From positions 372,001-436,000 of the forward strand of contig NZ_JARFVA010000001.1 in assembly GCF_029194005.1 (NCBI RefSeq): a stretch of DNA of 64,000 nucleotides, given 5' to 3'. The stretch's first letter is position 1. Each line of letters opens with the position of its first letter. A model generated the notes under the pieces. The model saw only the letters and a list, made by a program, of their open reading frames with translations. It searched no databases and was not told the DNA's origin. Below, in pieces: positions 1 through 10,339 of this stretch. The position numbers and the translations under genes are program-made. This DNA is from Flagellimonas okinawensis (lineage in GTDB: Bacteria; Bacteroidota; Bacteroidia; Flavobacteriales; Flavobacteriaceae).

Positions 1-835
<835 letters not shown>

Positions 836-852
836 TTATCTCGCTCTTAAAA

Positions 853-905
853 TGTCAATGATTATGCCATGGGCTAGAATATGACAAGGTGTCAGATTAT
901 TGTCA
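853..905. promoter_or_regulatory. Cluster of TGTCA/TGACA pentamers upstream of dnaK
   Basis: TGTCA occurs at 853-857, 890-894 and 901-905, and its complement TGACA at 882-886. The middle two form the inverted repeat TGACA-AGG-TGTCA (882-894). The cluster lies 50-105 bp upstream of the dnaK start, on the dnaK promoter side of the divergent gap. It may be an operator or upstream element for heat-shock expression. This is inference from position; I know no named regulator with this site. Confidence 0.35.
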
Positions 906-1005
906 AATCTCAATAAAATCCAGAAAAAATTACCATAACCCTAATCCATATTAAAAAAGGATCTTGGATATTTAAATATTCGCATTTTTATCCCGTTTAG
1001 CTTCC

Positions 1006-1013
1006 TATATTTG
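1006..1013 (+). promoter_or_regulatory. TAnnTTTG promoter box of the serine dehydratase gene
   Basis: TATATTTG is an exact match to the Bacteroidota -7 element and ends 18 nt before the ATG at 1032. The upstream -33 position is only CATT, a weak match to TTTG. The expected transcript start is near 1018-1019, giving a leader of about 13 nt. Confidence 0.6.
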
Positions 1014-1031
1014 ACATTGTAAATTGAGTTT

Positions 1032-2456
1032 ATGGAGTGTATTAGTGTGTTTGATATGCTAAAAATAGGTGTTGGGCCTTCTAGCTCTCACACCTTGGGG
1101 CCCTGGCGCGCTGCCGAACGTTGGATCGCTGAACTGGAAGAACAACATGTTTTTGAAAATGTCCGGTCCATAAAGGCATATTTATATGGGTCGCTTTGCT
1201 TAACCGGTAAAGGACACGCAACGGACATTGCAGTTGTAATGGGTTTGTTAGGTACCGACCCAGAGACAGTAGATATTGACAGTATCTCAGGAAGTATTGA
1301 CAGGATAAAGACTGATAACACACTCCTGTTTGGCGGTAAAAGAGAAATTCCATTCAATTTTCTCGACGATATACTTTTTAAAAAAGAGTTTCTTCCTTTT
1401 CATGCCAACGGTATACGCTTCGAAGCTGAATTGGACAACGGAAAAACCTTGGAAGAGACCTATTATTCCATTGGAGGTGGTTTTGTGGTAAAAGAAGAAC
1501 GCATACACGCCAAGGAAAACAAAGAAACATTCAAAACCTTTCCGCACCCGGTAAAAACTGGGGACGAATTGCTACAACACTGCAATGCGCAAAATAAATC
1601 CATCTCACAAATTGTGATGGAAAACGAGCTTTCACTTAGAACCGAATCCGAAATTGACGAAGGTATTGCCCGTATCTGGAACACCATGTTGGAATGTATG
1701 TACGTTGGTTGCCATACCGAAGGTAAACTCCCTGGAGGTTTAAACGTAAAGCGTCGTGCATACGAAATGCATCAAAAATTAAAGGGAAATGCTCCCTACT
1801 CCAATCCCCAGGAATGGCTTGAAAGCATCAGGGAAACCGAGGTCAGGTTCCGTCAGATCATAAAATGGGTAAGTTGTTTTGCGCTCAGCGTAAACGAAGT
1901 GAACGCTTCATTGGGTCGAGTAGTTACCGCTCCTACCAATGGAAGTGCAGGAGTCATCCCCGCCGTGTTGATGTACTACATGGTGATTGAAAACCACGAT
2001 GCTAATTTTGATGATGTGAAACAATTTCTGCTTGTGGCCAGTGAAGTGGGAAGCATCTTTAAAAAAGGGGCCACTATATCTGCTGCCATGGGCGGTTGCC
2101 AAGCAGAAATCGGCGTATCATCTGCCATGGCTGCAGCTGGATTGACAGAACTCATGGGCGGCTCGCCGGAGCAAGTTTTGATTGCTGCAGAAATCGCCAT
2201 GGAACACCATTTGGGACTTACTTGTGATCCCATAGGTGGTCTGGTACAGGTGCCCTGTATTGAGCGCAATGCAATGGGAGCCATTAAGGCCATAAATGCC
2301 GCAGAGCTTGCATTGGACACCGACCCTAAGGACTGCAAGGTTCCGCTGGACAAAGTAGTAAACACCATGTGGGAAACTGCTAAAGATATGAACTCCAAAT
2401 ACAAGGAAACTTCAGAAGGAGGACTTGCCGTAGGTGTATTTTTAAGCGATTGTTAA
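1032..2456 (+). CDS. sdaA: L-serine ammonia-lyase, single-chain iron-sulfur type
   Basis: Deaminates L-serine to pyruvate and ammonia in the cytosol using a [4Fe-4S] cluster instead of PLP. The 474-residue length fits the fused beta-plus-alpha chain of bacterial SdaA. The N-terminal beta domain begins with the conserved SSSHTLGP turn (about residues 17-24). The C-terminal alpha domain has [20 protein letters not shown] and the cluster-region cysteines in GGCQAEIG and in [18 protein letters not shown] perfect TAnnTTTG box supports the ATG at 1032. It is monocistronic and ends convergently with the next gene: the two stop codons overlap in TTAA at 2453-2456. Confidence 0.96.
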   Translation: MECISVFDMLKIGVGPSSSHTLGPWRAAERWIAELEEQHVFENVRSIKAYLYGSLCLTGKGHATDIAVVMGLLGTDPETVDIDSISGSIDRIKTDNTLLFGGKREIPFNFLDDILFKKEFLPFHANGIRFEAELDNGKTLEETYYSIGGGFVVKEERIHAKENKETFKTFPHPVKTGDELLQHCNAQNKSISQIVMENELSLRTESEIDEGIARIWNTMLECMYVGCHTEGKLPGGLNVKRRAYEMHQKLKGNAPYSNPQEWLESIRETEVRFRQIIKWVSCFALSVNEVNASLGRVVTAPTNGSAGVIPAVLMYYMVIENHDANFDDVKQFLLVASEVGSIFKKGATISAAMGGCQAEIGVSSAMAAAGLTELMGGSPEQVLIAAEIAMEHHLGLTCDPIGGLVQVPCIERNAMGAIKAINAAELALDTDPKDCKVPLDKVVNTMWETAKDMNSKYKETSEGGLAVGVFLSDC

Positions 2457-2932
2457 TCCCTACAACCTTCCTTCCCCCTAGTATCTATTAAATAGATGAT
2501 TTTCCATTCACCATCAAAATTGATGAGCTGGAAGGAATTGATGCCGCAATGGCTAAATTCTCCATTCAACCAAAACTCATAACCTACCCAGGCATTTGCC
2601 ATCGTCCTATCTACCTGAATGGAGAATGAGGTGAGTTTTTCCTCAAACTTTGTGGTTTCCGGAATACCAACAATGGACTTTAAGAACCCTGAAAATTCCT
2701 CCGTTTTAAAAAGCGTCTTTCCTTCCTTGCTCCTGCCCGTGGTCTGCAATACTATCTCATCTGCTACGGTACTTTTGATAATTGTGGAGTCTTGCTTATG
2801 GAAACCCTCAAAAAAAGTTTTTACAACCTTTTTCACCTCCATTTCTGCCTCCTCGGTTGAAGGGTTTGGGCCTTGTGCATGTGCCAAGGATCCCATTACT
2901 AAAAAAACAAGGCAATTAAACAGATTTCTCAT
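2453..2932 (-). CDS. Secreted NTF2/SnoaL-like protein
   Basis: A predicted exported protein of 159 residues. I place the start at 2932, so that MRNLFNCLVFLVMGSLAHAQ forms a clean signal peptide; an upstream in-frame Met at 2968 would bury it. After the signal come an amphipathic helix (EEAEMEVKKVVKTFFEGFHKQD) and alternating strands ending in LINFDGEWKIIYLIDTRG, the pattern of the NTF2-like cone fold (SnoaL/DUF4440-type). Such proteins may be enzymes or binding modules, and nothing here fixes a substrate. It ends against sdaA with overlapping stop codons. Fold assignment is moderate; function is unknown. Confidence 0.75.
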   Translation of the reverse strand: MRNLFNCLVFLVMGSLAHAQGPNPSTEEAEMEVKKVVKTFFEGFHKQDSTIIKSTVADEIVLQTTGRSKEGKTLFKTEEFSGFLKSIVGIPETTKFEEKLTSFSIQVDRTMANAWVGYEFWLNGEFSHCGINSFQLINFDGEWKIIYLIDTRGKEGCRD

Positions 2933-3001
2933 TTGATAAGTTTTTTGATTGAAGCCTAAATTAAACAAATCTGCTTACTTTTAGCATCAAATTAAAATAC
3001 A

Positions 3002-3820
3002 ATGTCTACAGCCAAAAAAGAATACAAAAGGGTCACGGTAAAATCGTTGGTGGAAATGAAAAAACATGGTGAAAAAATCAGCATGTTGACCGCTTATGAT
3101 TATTCCATGGCCAAAATCGTGGACGGTGCCAATGTGGATGCTATTTTGGTCGGTGATTCCGCCAGTAATGTAATGGCCGGCCACGAGACCACACTGCCCA
3201 TTACGTTAGATCAAATGATTTACCATGCAAGTTCGGTGGTAAGAGCAGCCAAAAGAGCTTTGGTTGTTGTAGACATTCCTTTTGGCAGTTACCAAGGTGA
3301 TTCCAAAGAAGCTTTGCGCTCGGCTATTCGGATAATGAAGGAAAGTGGTGCGCATGCGGTAAAAGTTGAAGGTGGTGAAGAAATTAAAATTTCCATAAGC
3401 CGAATTTTGGAAGCTGGGATTCCAGTGATGGGACATTTGGGACTAACCCCACAATCCATTTATAAGTTTGGCACCTATACTGTTAGAGCCAAAGAAGAAG
3501 AGGAAGCAGACAAACTAAAATCCGATGCCAAATTACTGGAGGAATTGGGCTGTTTCGCCATTGTTTTGGAAAAAATTCCAGCTAAACTGGCCAAAGAAGT
3601 TGCGGAAAGCGTTTCCATCCCTGTTATTGGTATTGGGGCCGGCGGACATGTGGACGGACAAGTTCTGGTAGTGCATGATATGTTGGGAATGACGCACGAG
3701 TTTCATCCAAGGTTTTTGAGGAGATATCTGAACCTTTATGATGAAATGAGCAATGCCATTTCCCAATATGTGGATGATGTAAAAAGCAAGGATTTTCCGA
3801 GTGACGAAGAGTCTTATTAG
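3002..3820 (+). CDS. panB: 3-methyl-2-oxobutanoate hydroxymethyltransferase
   Basis: First committed step of pantothenate (CoA precursor) synthesis: it transfers a hydroxymethyl group from 5,10-methylene-tetrahydrofolate to 2-oxoisovalerate to give ketopantoate. The 272-residue length is typical. Family landmarks are [40 protein letters not shown] (metal/substrate loop), the VKVEGGEE lysine region, GHLGLTPQS and [21 protein letters not shown] near the C-terminus. No panC or panD is adjacent. The stop codon runs into an 8-bp-period GATT array. CoaBC and CoaE, later steps of the same pathway, occur further right in the window but not in an operon with it. Confidence 0.97.
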   Translation: MSTAKKEYKRVTVKSLVEMKKHGEKISMLTAYDYSMAKIVDGANVDAILVGDSASNVMAGHETTLPITLDQMIYHASSVVRAAKRALVVVDIPFGSYQGDSKEALRSAIRIMKESGAHAVKVEGGEEIKISISRILEAGIPVMGHLGLTPQSIYKFGTYTVRAKEEEEADKLKSDAKLLEELGCFAIVLEKIPAKLAKEVAESVSIPVIGIGAGGHVDGQVLVVHDMLGMTHEFHPRFLRRYLNLYDEMSNAISQYVDDVKSKDFPSDEESY

Positions 3821-3856
3821 ATGATTGGATTATTAGATTATTCGATTGTTGGGTTC
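3817..3856. repeat. Short 8-bp-period GATT-type tandem array
   Basis: Five consecutive 8-mers, TTAGATGA, TTGGATTA, TTAGATTA, TTCGATTG and TTGGGTTC, start inside the panB stop codon region and run into the intergenic space. The loose consensus is TTNGATTA. A related, more decayed stretch is seen near 60091-60120 after the metallophosphatase gene. Confidence 0.6.
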
Positions 3857-3878
3857 TGTTGTTTCTGATTTGAATTCT

Positions 3879-3886
3879 TATTTTTG
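3879..3886 (+). promoter_or_regulatory. TAnnTTTG promoter box before the four-helix-bundle/rluA pair
   Basis: TATTTTTG is an exact -7 match, 32 nt before the ATG at 3919. No good TTTG lies at the expected -33 spacing, so strength is uncertain. It would drive both the small four-helix gene and the overlapping pseudouridine synthase. Confidence 0.5.
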
Positions 3887-3918
3887 AACCTCAACCTCCA
3901 AACTGAAAATAAATTGAA

Positions 3919-4269
3919 ATGCATCGATTTAAAGATTTGGAAATATGGAGGTTAAGTAGAAATTTTTGTTCTGACATTTATGAAACCACATCATCATTCC
4001 CTGAAAGCGAAAGGTTTGGCCTTACCAATCAACTAAGAAGAGCTTCGGTATCAGTTCCATCTAATATTGCAGAAGGTTGCTCTAGAAAATCCAATAGAGA
4101 TTTTTCAAGATTTTTAGAAATTGCCATGGGTTCTATGTATGAAATTGAGACGCAATTATTAATTTCCAATGATTTGAACTTCATTCAAACGAAAAAGCTG
4201 AACTCACTTTTACAAAAACTGGATTCAATTATTAAAATGACCTCAAAATTCAAATCGACCCTAAAGTGA
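3919..4269 (+). CDS. Four helix bundle protein (S23 / 23S rRNA intervening-sequence type)
   Basis: A 116-residue, all-helical cytosolic protein of the family once called S23 protein because members are encoded in intervening sequences of some 23S rRNAs. Family signatures are the opening FKDLEIWRLSRNF, SFPESERFGLTNQLRRASVSVPSNIAEGCSR (helix 2 and turn) and FLEIAMGSMYEIETQL (helix 3). Many Bacteroidota carry such genes scattered between housekeeping genes, and their role is unknown. It overlaps the next start (GTGA, 4266-4269), so the two are cotranscribed, and it follows a small tandem array. Whether the link to an rRNA-modifying enzyme matters is open. Confidence 0.85.
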   Translation: MHRFKDLEIWRLSRNFCSDIYETTSSFPESERFGLTNQLRRASVSVPSNIAEGCSRKSNRDFSRFLEIAMGSMYEIETQLLISNDLNFIQTKKLNSLLQKLDSIIKMTSKFKSTLK

Positions 4270-4991
4270 AATCCAAAAATCCAAAAATCGAAGAGTCAGG
4301 TAGGTCCACTCCTTCCAATCTTCAAGTCCTTTTTGAAGACAATCACCTAATCGTGGTAAATAAGCGCGTGGGTGACATTGTTCAGGGGGATAAAACTGGT
4401 GATGCTCCCTTAAGCGAAGTTGTTAAGCAATATCTAAAAAATAAATACAATAAACCAGGCAATGTTTATTTGGGCGTGGTGCATCGATTAGATCGTCCCA
4501 CATCGGGCATTGTACTCTTTTCCAAAACATCCAAGGCCTTGCCTCGTCTCAATAAAATGTTTGCTCAAGGAGAGACCAAAAAAATGTATTGGGCAGTCGT
4601 TAAAAATGCCCCTCCACAAGAAAGTGGGTCGTTAACCCATTGGTTGGTGCGCAACCCTAAGCAAAATAAGTCGTATGCTCACAACAAGGAAGTGCCTGAT
4701 AGCAAAAAGGCCGAGTTGGATTATAAAATCATAAAGAAGCTCGACAACTATTTTTTGTTGGAAATTGATTTGAAAACGGGAAGACATCATCAAATAAGAG
4801 CACAACTCACAGCCATAGGATGCACTATAAAGGGAGATTTAAAATATGGTGCCGACCGAAGCAACAAGGATGGCGGAATTCATCTACACGCAAGGAGCTT
4901 GGCTATAGTACACCCTGTACAAAAAGAGCCTGTAGCCTTTTTGGCCCCACCACCAAACGACCCTATTTGGAACGCCTGTCTTAACGAGTAA
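4266..4991 (+). CDS. RluA-family 23S rRNA/tRNA pseudouridine synthase
   Basis: Isomerises uridine to pseudouridine in structured RNA. The 241-residue protein has the RluA catalytic motif GVVHRLDRPTSGIVLFSK, whose Asp is the nucleophile, followed by the RluA-type KTGRHHQIRAQL motif and an INKR-like opening (HLIVVNKRVGDIVQGD). No S4 domain precedes it, as in the short RluA/RluC-like proteins. The start is GTG at 4266, overlapping the previous stop as GTGA; no in-frame ATG lies before the conserved core. The 3' end overlaps the convergent neighbour by 11 bp. The exact RNA target cannot be read from sequence. Confidence 0.9.
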   Translation: MKSKNPKIEESGRSTPSNLQVLFEDNHLIVVNKRVGDIVQGDKTGDAPLSEVVKQYLKNKYNKPGNVYLGVVHRLDRPTSGIVLFSKTSKALPRLNKMFAQGETKKMYWAVVKNAPPQESGSLTHWLVRNPKQNKSYAHNKEVPDSKKAELDYKIIKKLDNYFLLEIDLKTGRHHQIRAQLTAIGCTIKGDLKYGADRSNKDGGIHLHARSLAIVHPVQKEPVAFLAPPPNDPIWNACLNE

Positions 4992-6525
4992 GTGCCAAGG
5001 CCTTTTCCCTAATAATTTCGGAAACAGGTTTGTTCTGCAAATGACTTTCCAACCACGAAAGGATGTCCAAATACAAGAATGCCCGTTTTTCATAGGGGTG
5101 GTTCTCATATTTTTTCAATTCGTTATACAACTTTTGGAACTCTCCTTTTAAATCTGTTGGATATATGTCACCAAGGTTTCTCAGGAACTTGATCATTTCC
5201 TTTTGCACCTCATGTAAATCGTTCATTTTCAGTAAGAACTTGTAGGTGCTTTTAAGCTGCACTTCCAAATGATAATCCATACCTGCTTCGTAATGCGCCA
5301 CAAGACTCAATACCCTTGCAAAACACATCAAATCTTCGCGCATCTTCAACTTTTTATTGGAAATGATTTTCTTGAGGTACGCAATACAGTTTTTGTTGTC
5401 ACCATTCCCGAAATATAGGCAGGCAATTTTATAGTAAAGCAGCATTATGTGGTGTTCATCAATCTGTTGTCGATGTTTTTTTATGCCATATTCAATTATG
5501 TTCACCAAGTAAATTCCTTTATCAAAAGTCCCCTCAAGAAAGTGAAGATTCAGCTTATTTGTATTGATGTACAAAAAGGCAAGCGAGCTAATGTTATCAT
5601 TTTTAGGGAACTTTGGATCTTGTACCTGCTCCTCCAAGCGCTCCAAGGTTTCCCTAAACTGGGAAGCATACTTCACAAAGAAGAGTGATTCCAACAAATA
5701 ATGGTTCCCTTTTAAAAAGAACACGGGGTTCAAAGGAATCATATGTTCATGCTCGTAAAATAGATCAACCCATTTACTTGCGTATTTATAGGCTGACAAA
5801 AAGTCTTGAATCAGAAGACTATACCATAAATGAGCCTTGTACAACCAAAGTTTTTCACGGAAACCCAACTTTTCAATTTCATATTTGGGCAAATGTTCCT
5901 CAAAATAACTTTTTACTTTTTGGAGGTCCTCATCACTTCTCACATAACCTACTTTCAGCATCATCCCATACAATTGCAGCGATAGATTTGAAAGTTTGCT
6001 GGTAATCACATTTTGCTCCGAAAGTTCTTTGGCTTCAACAGCAAGTTCATCGGCCCTATCCGGAATACTGCGTGTAATGTATTGGGTTTCTATAACCTTC
6101 TCCAGTTCAACAATTTCATATGCCACATTCTTCTCCTCGTTCTCAATCGCAAAGCTTTTAGCTTTTTCCAAAATCTTTAAGCTCTGCTTATATAGCCCTT
6201 TCTGATAAAGAATCGTAGCAAAATCCAATTGTTCCCTTATCTGAATACGTACATTCTGGTTGACTGGATTAAGTCTAAGACTTACCAGGATTTGCTTGTA
6301 TAAATGCGCTTTAAGGTTGGATAGTTGTGATTTTTTAACAATGCCACTGTCCAAAATCTGCTTTTCGTCATACTTCCGCATCTTATCCAAAAGATTGAAA
6401 AGTGCCAAAAATTTTGCATCGGTGTTTACGCCTAATCGACCAACATACAGCTTAAATTGGCGCTTTTCCGATTTGGAAAGCGATTTCACCAATACAAACA
6501 AAGCATCCTTATGGGCATTTGTCAT
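4981..6525 (-). CDS. Uncharacterised helical repeat protein (TPR-like), 514 residues
   Basis: I do not recognise a named family. The protein has no signal peptide or membrane segment, so it is probably cytosolic. It is almost wholly helical, with TPR-like helical pairs such as ATILYQKGLYKQSLKILEKA and KIACLYFGNGDNKNCIAYLK. The opening MTNAHKDALFVLVKSLSKSEKRQF is basic and amphipathic. A role as a scaffold or regulator is possible but not shown. It diverges from leuA across 146 bp that contain a small palindrome, and its 3' end overlaps the RluA-type gene by 11 bp. Confidence 0.8.
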   Translation of the reverse strand: MTNAHKDALFVLVKSLSKSEKRQFKLYVGRLGVNTDAKFLALFNLLDKMRKYDEKQILDSGIVKKSQLSNLKAHLYKQILVSLRLNPVNQNVRIQIREQLDFATILYQKGLYKQSLKILEKAKSFAIENEEKNVAYEIVELEKVIETQYITRSIPDRADELAVEAKELSEQNVITSKLSNLSLQLYGMMLKVGYVRSDEDLQKVKSYFEEHLPKYEIEKLGFREKLWLYKAHLWYSLLIQDFLSAYKYASKWVDLFYEHEHMIPLNPVFFLKGNHYLLESLFFVKYASQFRETLERLEEQVQDPKFPKNDNISSLAFLYINTNKLNLHFLEGTFDKGIYLVNIIEYGIKKHRQQIDEHHIMLLYYKIACLYFGNGDNKNCIAYLKKIISNKKLKMREDLMCFARVLSLVAHYEAGMDYHLEVQLKSTYKFLLKMNDLHEVQKEMIKFLRNLGDIYPTDLKGEFQKLYNELKKYENHPYEKRAFLYLDILSWLESHLQNKPVSEIIREKALALTR

Positions 6526-6586
6526 CGTAAAAAATATTGTTTAACCAATTGTATTTCAGTTATTTATATCTATCAAAAAGCAATTA

Positions 6587-6600
6587 AACGTTGTAACGTT
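6587..6600. promoter_or_regulatory. AACGTT-GT-AACGTT palindromic pair upstream of leuA
   Basis: Two copies of the self-complementary hexamer AACGTT are separated by two bases, in the gap between the divergent unknown gene and leuA. It lies about 38 bp upstream of a near-consensus -7 box TATTTTCG (6638-6645; TTTC at 6615-6618 is at the right -33 spacing). It may be an operator for leucine control, by position only. Confidence 0.35.
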
Positions 6601-6671
6601 CTTTCAGTTGCTTTTCGCCTTCTACCTGACTTCCCTATTTTCGTAAGTCATAGAAAAAACAGGTTGAAATA

Positions 6672-7844
6672 ATGGGTAAAGATAAGGTAGAAATTTTTGA
6701 CACAACACTGAGAGATGGAGAACAAGTACCAGGTTGCAAACTGGATACTGAACAAAAATTGATTATCGCCGAGCGATTGGATGAACTTGGAGTTGATGTG
6801 ATCGAGGCAGGGTTCCCCATATCTAGCCCAGGTGATTTCAAATCGGTGAACGAAATTGCAAAGTTGGTCAAAAATGCAAGGGTCTGCGGACTGACCCGCG
6901 CAGTTAAAAAGGACATTGAAGTGGCTGCCGAAGCCATAAAAGATGCCAAAAGACCAAGAATACACACTGGAATCGGAACTTCCGAATCACACATAAAGTA
7001 TAAATTCAACTCTACTCAAGATAAAATTATTGAACGTGCCGTAGATGCTGTGGCCTACGCTAAAACTTTTGTTGAGGACGTAGAGTTCTATGCAGAGGAC
7101 GCTGGCCGAACCGATAATGAATTCTTGGCCCGAATCTGTGAGGCTGCCATAAAAGCAGGAGCCACTGTTCTAAATATACCGGACACTACCGGATATTGCC
7201 TCCCTGAAGAATATGGCGCAAAAATGAAATACTTAAAAGAGAACGTAAAAGGCATTGAGAAAGCCATCCTTTCTTGCCACTGCCATAACGACTTAGGATT
7301 GGCCACTGCTAACTCCATTGCCGGGGTAGTTAACGGGGCTAGGCAAATCGAATGTACCATTAATGGTATTGGGGAGCGTGCTGGTAACACTTCTTTGGAG
7401 GAAGTTGTGATGATTATGAGACAGCATCCTTACTTGAACCTAGATACGGATATCAACAGTAAATTACTTTGGGATACAAGCACCATGGTTTCCCAAAAAA
7501 TGGGAATGCCAGTGCAACCCAATAAAGCCATTGTAGGTTCCAATGCATTTGCACACAGCTCAGGAATCCATCAAGATGGGGTTATAAAACAACGGGAAAC
7601 TTACGAAATCATTGACCCTAAAGATGTTGGTGTAAGTGAATCATCCATTGTACTCACAGCTCGAAGCGGCCGTGCAGCATTGGCTTATCGAGCCAAAAAT
7701 GTTGGGTACGAGCTTACCAAACTTCAATTGGATGTGGTTTACCAAAACTTTTTGAAGTATGCCGATGTTAAAAAGGAAATTCTAGATGAGGATATTCACG
7801 AGATTGTGGAAACCAGCAACATCGGAATAAAAAATATGGCCTAA
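6672..7844 (+). CDS. leuA: 2-isopropylmalate synthase, short form without the C-terminal regulatory domain
   Basis: Condenses acetyl-CoA with 2-oxoisovalerate, the first committed step of leucine synthesis. The TIM-barrel catalytic region is complete: [14 protein letters not shown] at the N-terminus, GTSESH, the metal-binding [18 protein letters not shown], and the subdomain motif [13 protein letters not shown]. At 390 residues it lacks the ~120-residue C-terminal LeuA dimer domain that senses leucine in the ~510-residue enzymes. The next gene is leuB, 14 bp downstream, which favours this role over homocitrate or citramalate synthase. leuC and leuD are not in the window. Confidence 0.92.
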   Translation: MGKDKVEIFDTTLRDGEQVPGCKLDTEQKLIIAERLDELGVDVIEAGFPISSPGDFKSVNEIAKLVKNARVCGLTRAVKKDIEVAAEAIKDAKRPRIHTGIGTSESHIKYKFNSTQDKIIERAVDAVAYAKTFVEDVEFYAEDAGRTDNEFLARICEAAIKAGATVLNIPDTTGYCLPEEYGAKMKYLKENVKGIEKAILSCHCHNDLGLATANSIAGVVNGARQIECTINGIGERAGNTSLEEVVMIMRQHPYLNLDTDINSKLLWDTSTMVSQKMGMPVQPNKAIVGSNAFAHSSGIHQDGVIKQRETYEIIDPKDVGVSESSIVLTARSGRAALAYRAKNVGYELTKLQLDVVYQNFLKYADVKKEILDEDIHEIVETSNIGIKNMA

Positions 7845-7858
7845 ACACAGGTTACTGT

Positions 7859-8977
7859 ATGTCACTAAAAATTGCATTGCTTCCTGGAGATGGAATCGGT
7901 CCCGAAGTATTGGCCCAGGCGGTTAAATGCTTAGAGGCCGTAGAAGAAACCTTTAATCAGCATTTTATTTTTAAGGAAGCCCCTGTAGGTGCCATCGCAA
8001 TTGATAAAAAAGGTAAACCCTTGCCCGATGCCACTTTAAAATTGTGCAAGGAGTCAGATGCTGTGCTTTTTGGAGCCATTGGTGACCCAAAATACGACAA
8101 CGACCCAGAGGCAAAAGTAAGACCGGAACAAGGTTTATTGCAATTACGAAAGGAACTTGGCCTTTTTGCCAATATTAGACCCATTCTATCCCATCCTACG
8201 CTATTGGACAAATCTCCTTTAAAAAAGAAGGTGGTCAATGGAACCGACTTTGTTATTTATAGGGAATTAACGGGTGGAATCTATTTTGGAGAGAAAAAAC
8301 TAAACGAAGAAGGCACCAAAGCTTCGGACCTTTGTGAATATACCGAAGAAGAAATAAGCCGAATTGCGCACCTTGCCTTTAAAGCGGCCAAAGGACGAAA
8401 AAAGAAGCTTACCCTTATAGATAAGGCCAATGTGCTTGAATCTTCCAGGCTTTGGAGAAAAGTAGTTGCCAAAATCGGAGAAAGCTATCCTGAAATTACT
8501 TTGGACTTTATGTTCGTGGACAATGCGGCCATGCAAATCATATTGAACCCAAAACAGTTTGATGTTATCCTAACGGAAAACATGTTCGGCGATATAATTT
8601 CTGATGAAGGCAGTGTAATCGGTGGTTCCATTGGATTATTGGCGTCTGCTTCGGTAGGCGAAGAGAATGCTTTGTTCGAGCCAATTCATGGGTCCTACCC
8701 GCAAGCCAAGGGCAAAGATATTGCAAACCCCATTGCATCCATACTGTCCGCCGCCATGTTATTGGAGCATTTTGGGCTTATGGAAGAAGCTTGGGCCGTA
8801 AAAAAAGCTGTGGACAAATCATTGAAGAAAGGAATTGTTACTCCAGATTTAAAAGCAAACAGCCAATACGGGACCAATCAAGTTGGTGATTTTATTGCCC
8901 ATAACATCGTGGACATCGAAGATGATTTTTTAATGAACGGGGAAAACATCGACCTGGGGAAATCCACTATTATTTAA
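7859..8977 (+). CDS. leuB: 3-isopropylmalate dehydrogenase
   Basis: NAD-dependent oxidation and decarboxylation of 3-isopropylmalate to 2-oxoisocaproate in leucine synthesis. The 372-residue sequence opens IALLPGDGIGPEV, has FGAIGDPKYD, LRKELGLFANIRP (substrate Arg cluster), REL-TGGIYFG, DKANVLESSRLWR, and the metal-binding Asp cluster around LTENMFGDIISDEGSVIGGS, then EPIHGSYPQAKGKDIANP for NAD binding. It is the second gene of the leuA-leuB pair. It converges on the next gene with only 3 bp between the stop codons. Confidence 0.96.
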   Translation: MSLKIALLPGDGIGPEVLAQAVKCLEAVEETFNQHFIFKEAPVGAIAIDKKGKPLPDATLKLCKESDAVLFGAIGDPKYDNDPEAKVRPEQGLLQLRKELGLFANIRPILSHPTLLDKSPLKKKVVNGTDFVIYRELTGGIYFGEKKLNEEGTKASDLCEYTEEEISRIAHLAFKAAKGRKKKLTLIDKANVLESSRLWRKVVAKIGESYPEITLDFMFVDNAAMQIILNPKQFDVILTENMFGDIISDEGSVIGGSIGLLASASVGEENALFEPIHGSYPQAKGKDIANPIASILSAAMLLEHFGLMEEAWAVKKAVDKSLKKGIVTPDLKANSQYGTNQVGDFIAHNIVDIEDDFLMNGENIDLGKSTII

Positions 8978-8980
8978 AAA

Positions 8981-10237
8981 CTAGCTCTCTACAGCCTTAT
9001 CTACAGTTTCTTCTGTTGAGGTCAATTCCTCAATAGTAGCATTAAATTCTTTTTTGAATTCGATAAACTTTTCACCTGTAGCAGGTCCATTAAAACCGGT
9101 GTGAATTTTTTTCACCTCCCCTTCCCTATCTATATAAATGGTCGTAGGGTACGAAAGAATGTGATTTAACATCGGGAGTTTTTCGTTGGCCTTCTGCTTG
9201 TTGGAAGTGCCGTATTGTGCCAATAGTATGGGGTAAGGCACTTCTTCTCGCTCCTTTAACCTATTGATCCCCTCAAAGGCCTTCTCTTCGGTTTTGGCAT
9301 ATTCAAACGCCAGCCCCACAAATTGAAGGTCCAAATCAGGATTATTTTTAATAAAATCTACGTAAAACCGTGTCTCATCCAAGCAATTGGTACACCAGGT
9401 TCCCATAATCTGAACCAATACTGGCTTACCTTGAAACATAGGATCTTCCAAGTTTACCATTTCGCCCTCAGGATTGGGGAAAGTAAAATCAAACTTATCA
9501 TAGCCTTCTCGCAAATAGGTTAGTTCATTCGAATCGGGCAGTTCAAATGCCTCGTTCCTTGCTGCCATAAATTCTTGAACAGTGTGTTTACCAGAGTAAA
9601 ATTTACCATCAAGAGTGCTATCGGTCACTTTGGCCAAGAATAAAAACACATGGGAACCATCAAAAGCGGATAGTTTCATGCTGTCGCCCGTAACAACTCC
9701 ATCCAAATATCTATAATCGCCTGTTTTGGTCCTGAAAGTTCCTTTTACCTTATTCCCATCCTGCATAAAAATTCCTTTTGCAGGATATTCGTTTTCTGTA
9801 TTTACATTAAAATAAGTCTCCCAAATACCAGAAAGGTTTACGGTTGCATCACTTTCAACTTTAAACCTATCTTGTTTACCATGGGTTGCCCTAAAAGGCA
9901 CCCGCCTTTCCTTACTTTCTTCAATAAACTCCCCATTGATTTCATTTGCCGTATAGGTTCCTGAAATATGACCTTCGAATATGGGCATTCTTATATTGAT
10001 GGAATCTCCATCAAAAGTGAATTCGTCTATTACGACCACTTCTTCACCATTGTAAGCCTTCATAACATACCCTCCTTCGGCATCTTGAGAAAGTGTAAAC
10101 TCGAAAGGTAATTTCTGTGACTCGGACACTTCTATTTGAGCCAGCCAATCACCGGTCATCAATTGCGTTTTTTCTTCATTCTTGCAAGAGGCCAAGCAGA
10201 CACAAAGGCCCAATATTGCCATCGCTATCTTGTTCAT
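8981..10237 (-). CDS. Thioredoxin-fold (TlpA/ResA-like) lipoprotein with CXXC
   Basis: An envelope-anchored thiol-disulfide protein of 418 residues. Starting at the ATG at 10237 gives MNKIAMAILGLCVCLASCKN, a lipoprotein signal with the lipid-accepting Cys in ASC; the longer frame from 10288 would bury it. Residues ~25-245 form a beta-rich N-terminal half with repeated GxY/GxF strands. The C-terminal ~150 residues are TlpA-like with QIMGTWCTNCLDETRFY, a WCxxC redox site, and a cis-Pro region in SYPTTIYID. Likely roles are cytochrome maturation or periplasmic thiol repair, but no partner gene is adjacent. Confidence 0.88.
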   Translation of the reverse strand: MNKIAMAILGLCVCLASCKNEEKTQLMTGDWLAQIEVSESQKLPFEFTLSQDAEGGYVMKAYNGEEVVVIDEFTFDGDSINIRMPIFEGHISGTYTANEINGEFIEESKERRVPFRATHGKQDRFKVESDATVNLSGIWETYFNVNTENEYPAKGIFMQDGNKVKGTFRTKTGDYRYLDGVVTGDSMKLSAFDGSHVFLFLAKVTDSTLDGKFYSGKHTVQEFMAARNEAFELPDSNELTYLREGYDKFDFTFPNPEGEMVNLEDPMFQGKPVLVQIMGTWCTNCLDETRFYVDFIKNNPDLDLQFVGLAFEYAKTEEKAFEGINRLKEREEVPYPILLAQYGTSNKQKANEKLPMLNHILSYPTTIYIDREGEVKKIHTGFNGPATGEKFIEFKKEFNATIEELTSTEETVDKAVES

Positions 10238-10339
10238 ATAATGAAAGATTTTACCTAAATGTAGGAAATACATTTTAAAACTTACCACTACCTCCGTTTT
10301 ATGGTTACTATTATCGTTGAATCTGTTCCCCTATTGTTA

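Noticed and set aside
6672-7844. Homocitrate or citramalate synthase
   Set aside because: The linked leuB gene and overall wording favour isopropylmalate synthase, although a biochemical test would be needed for certainty.
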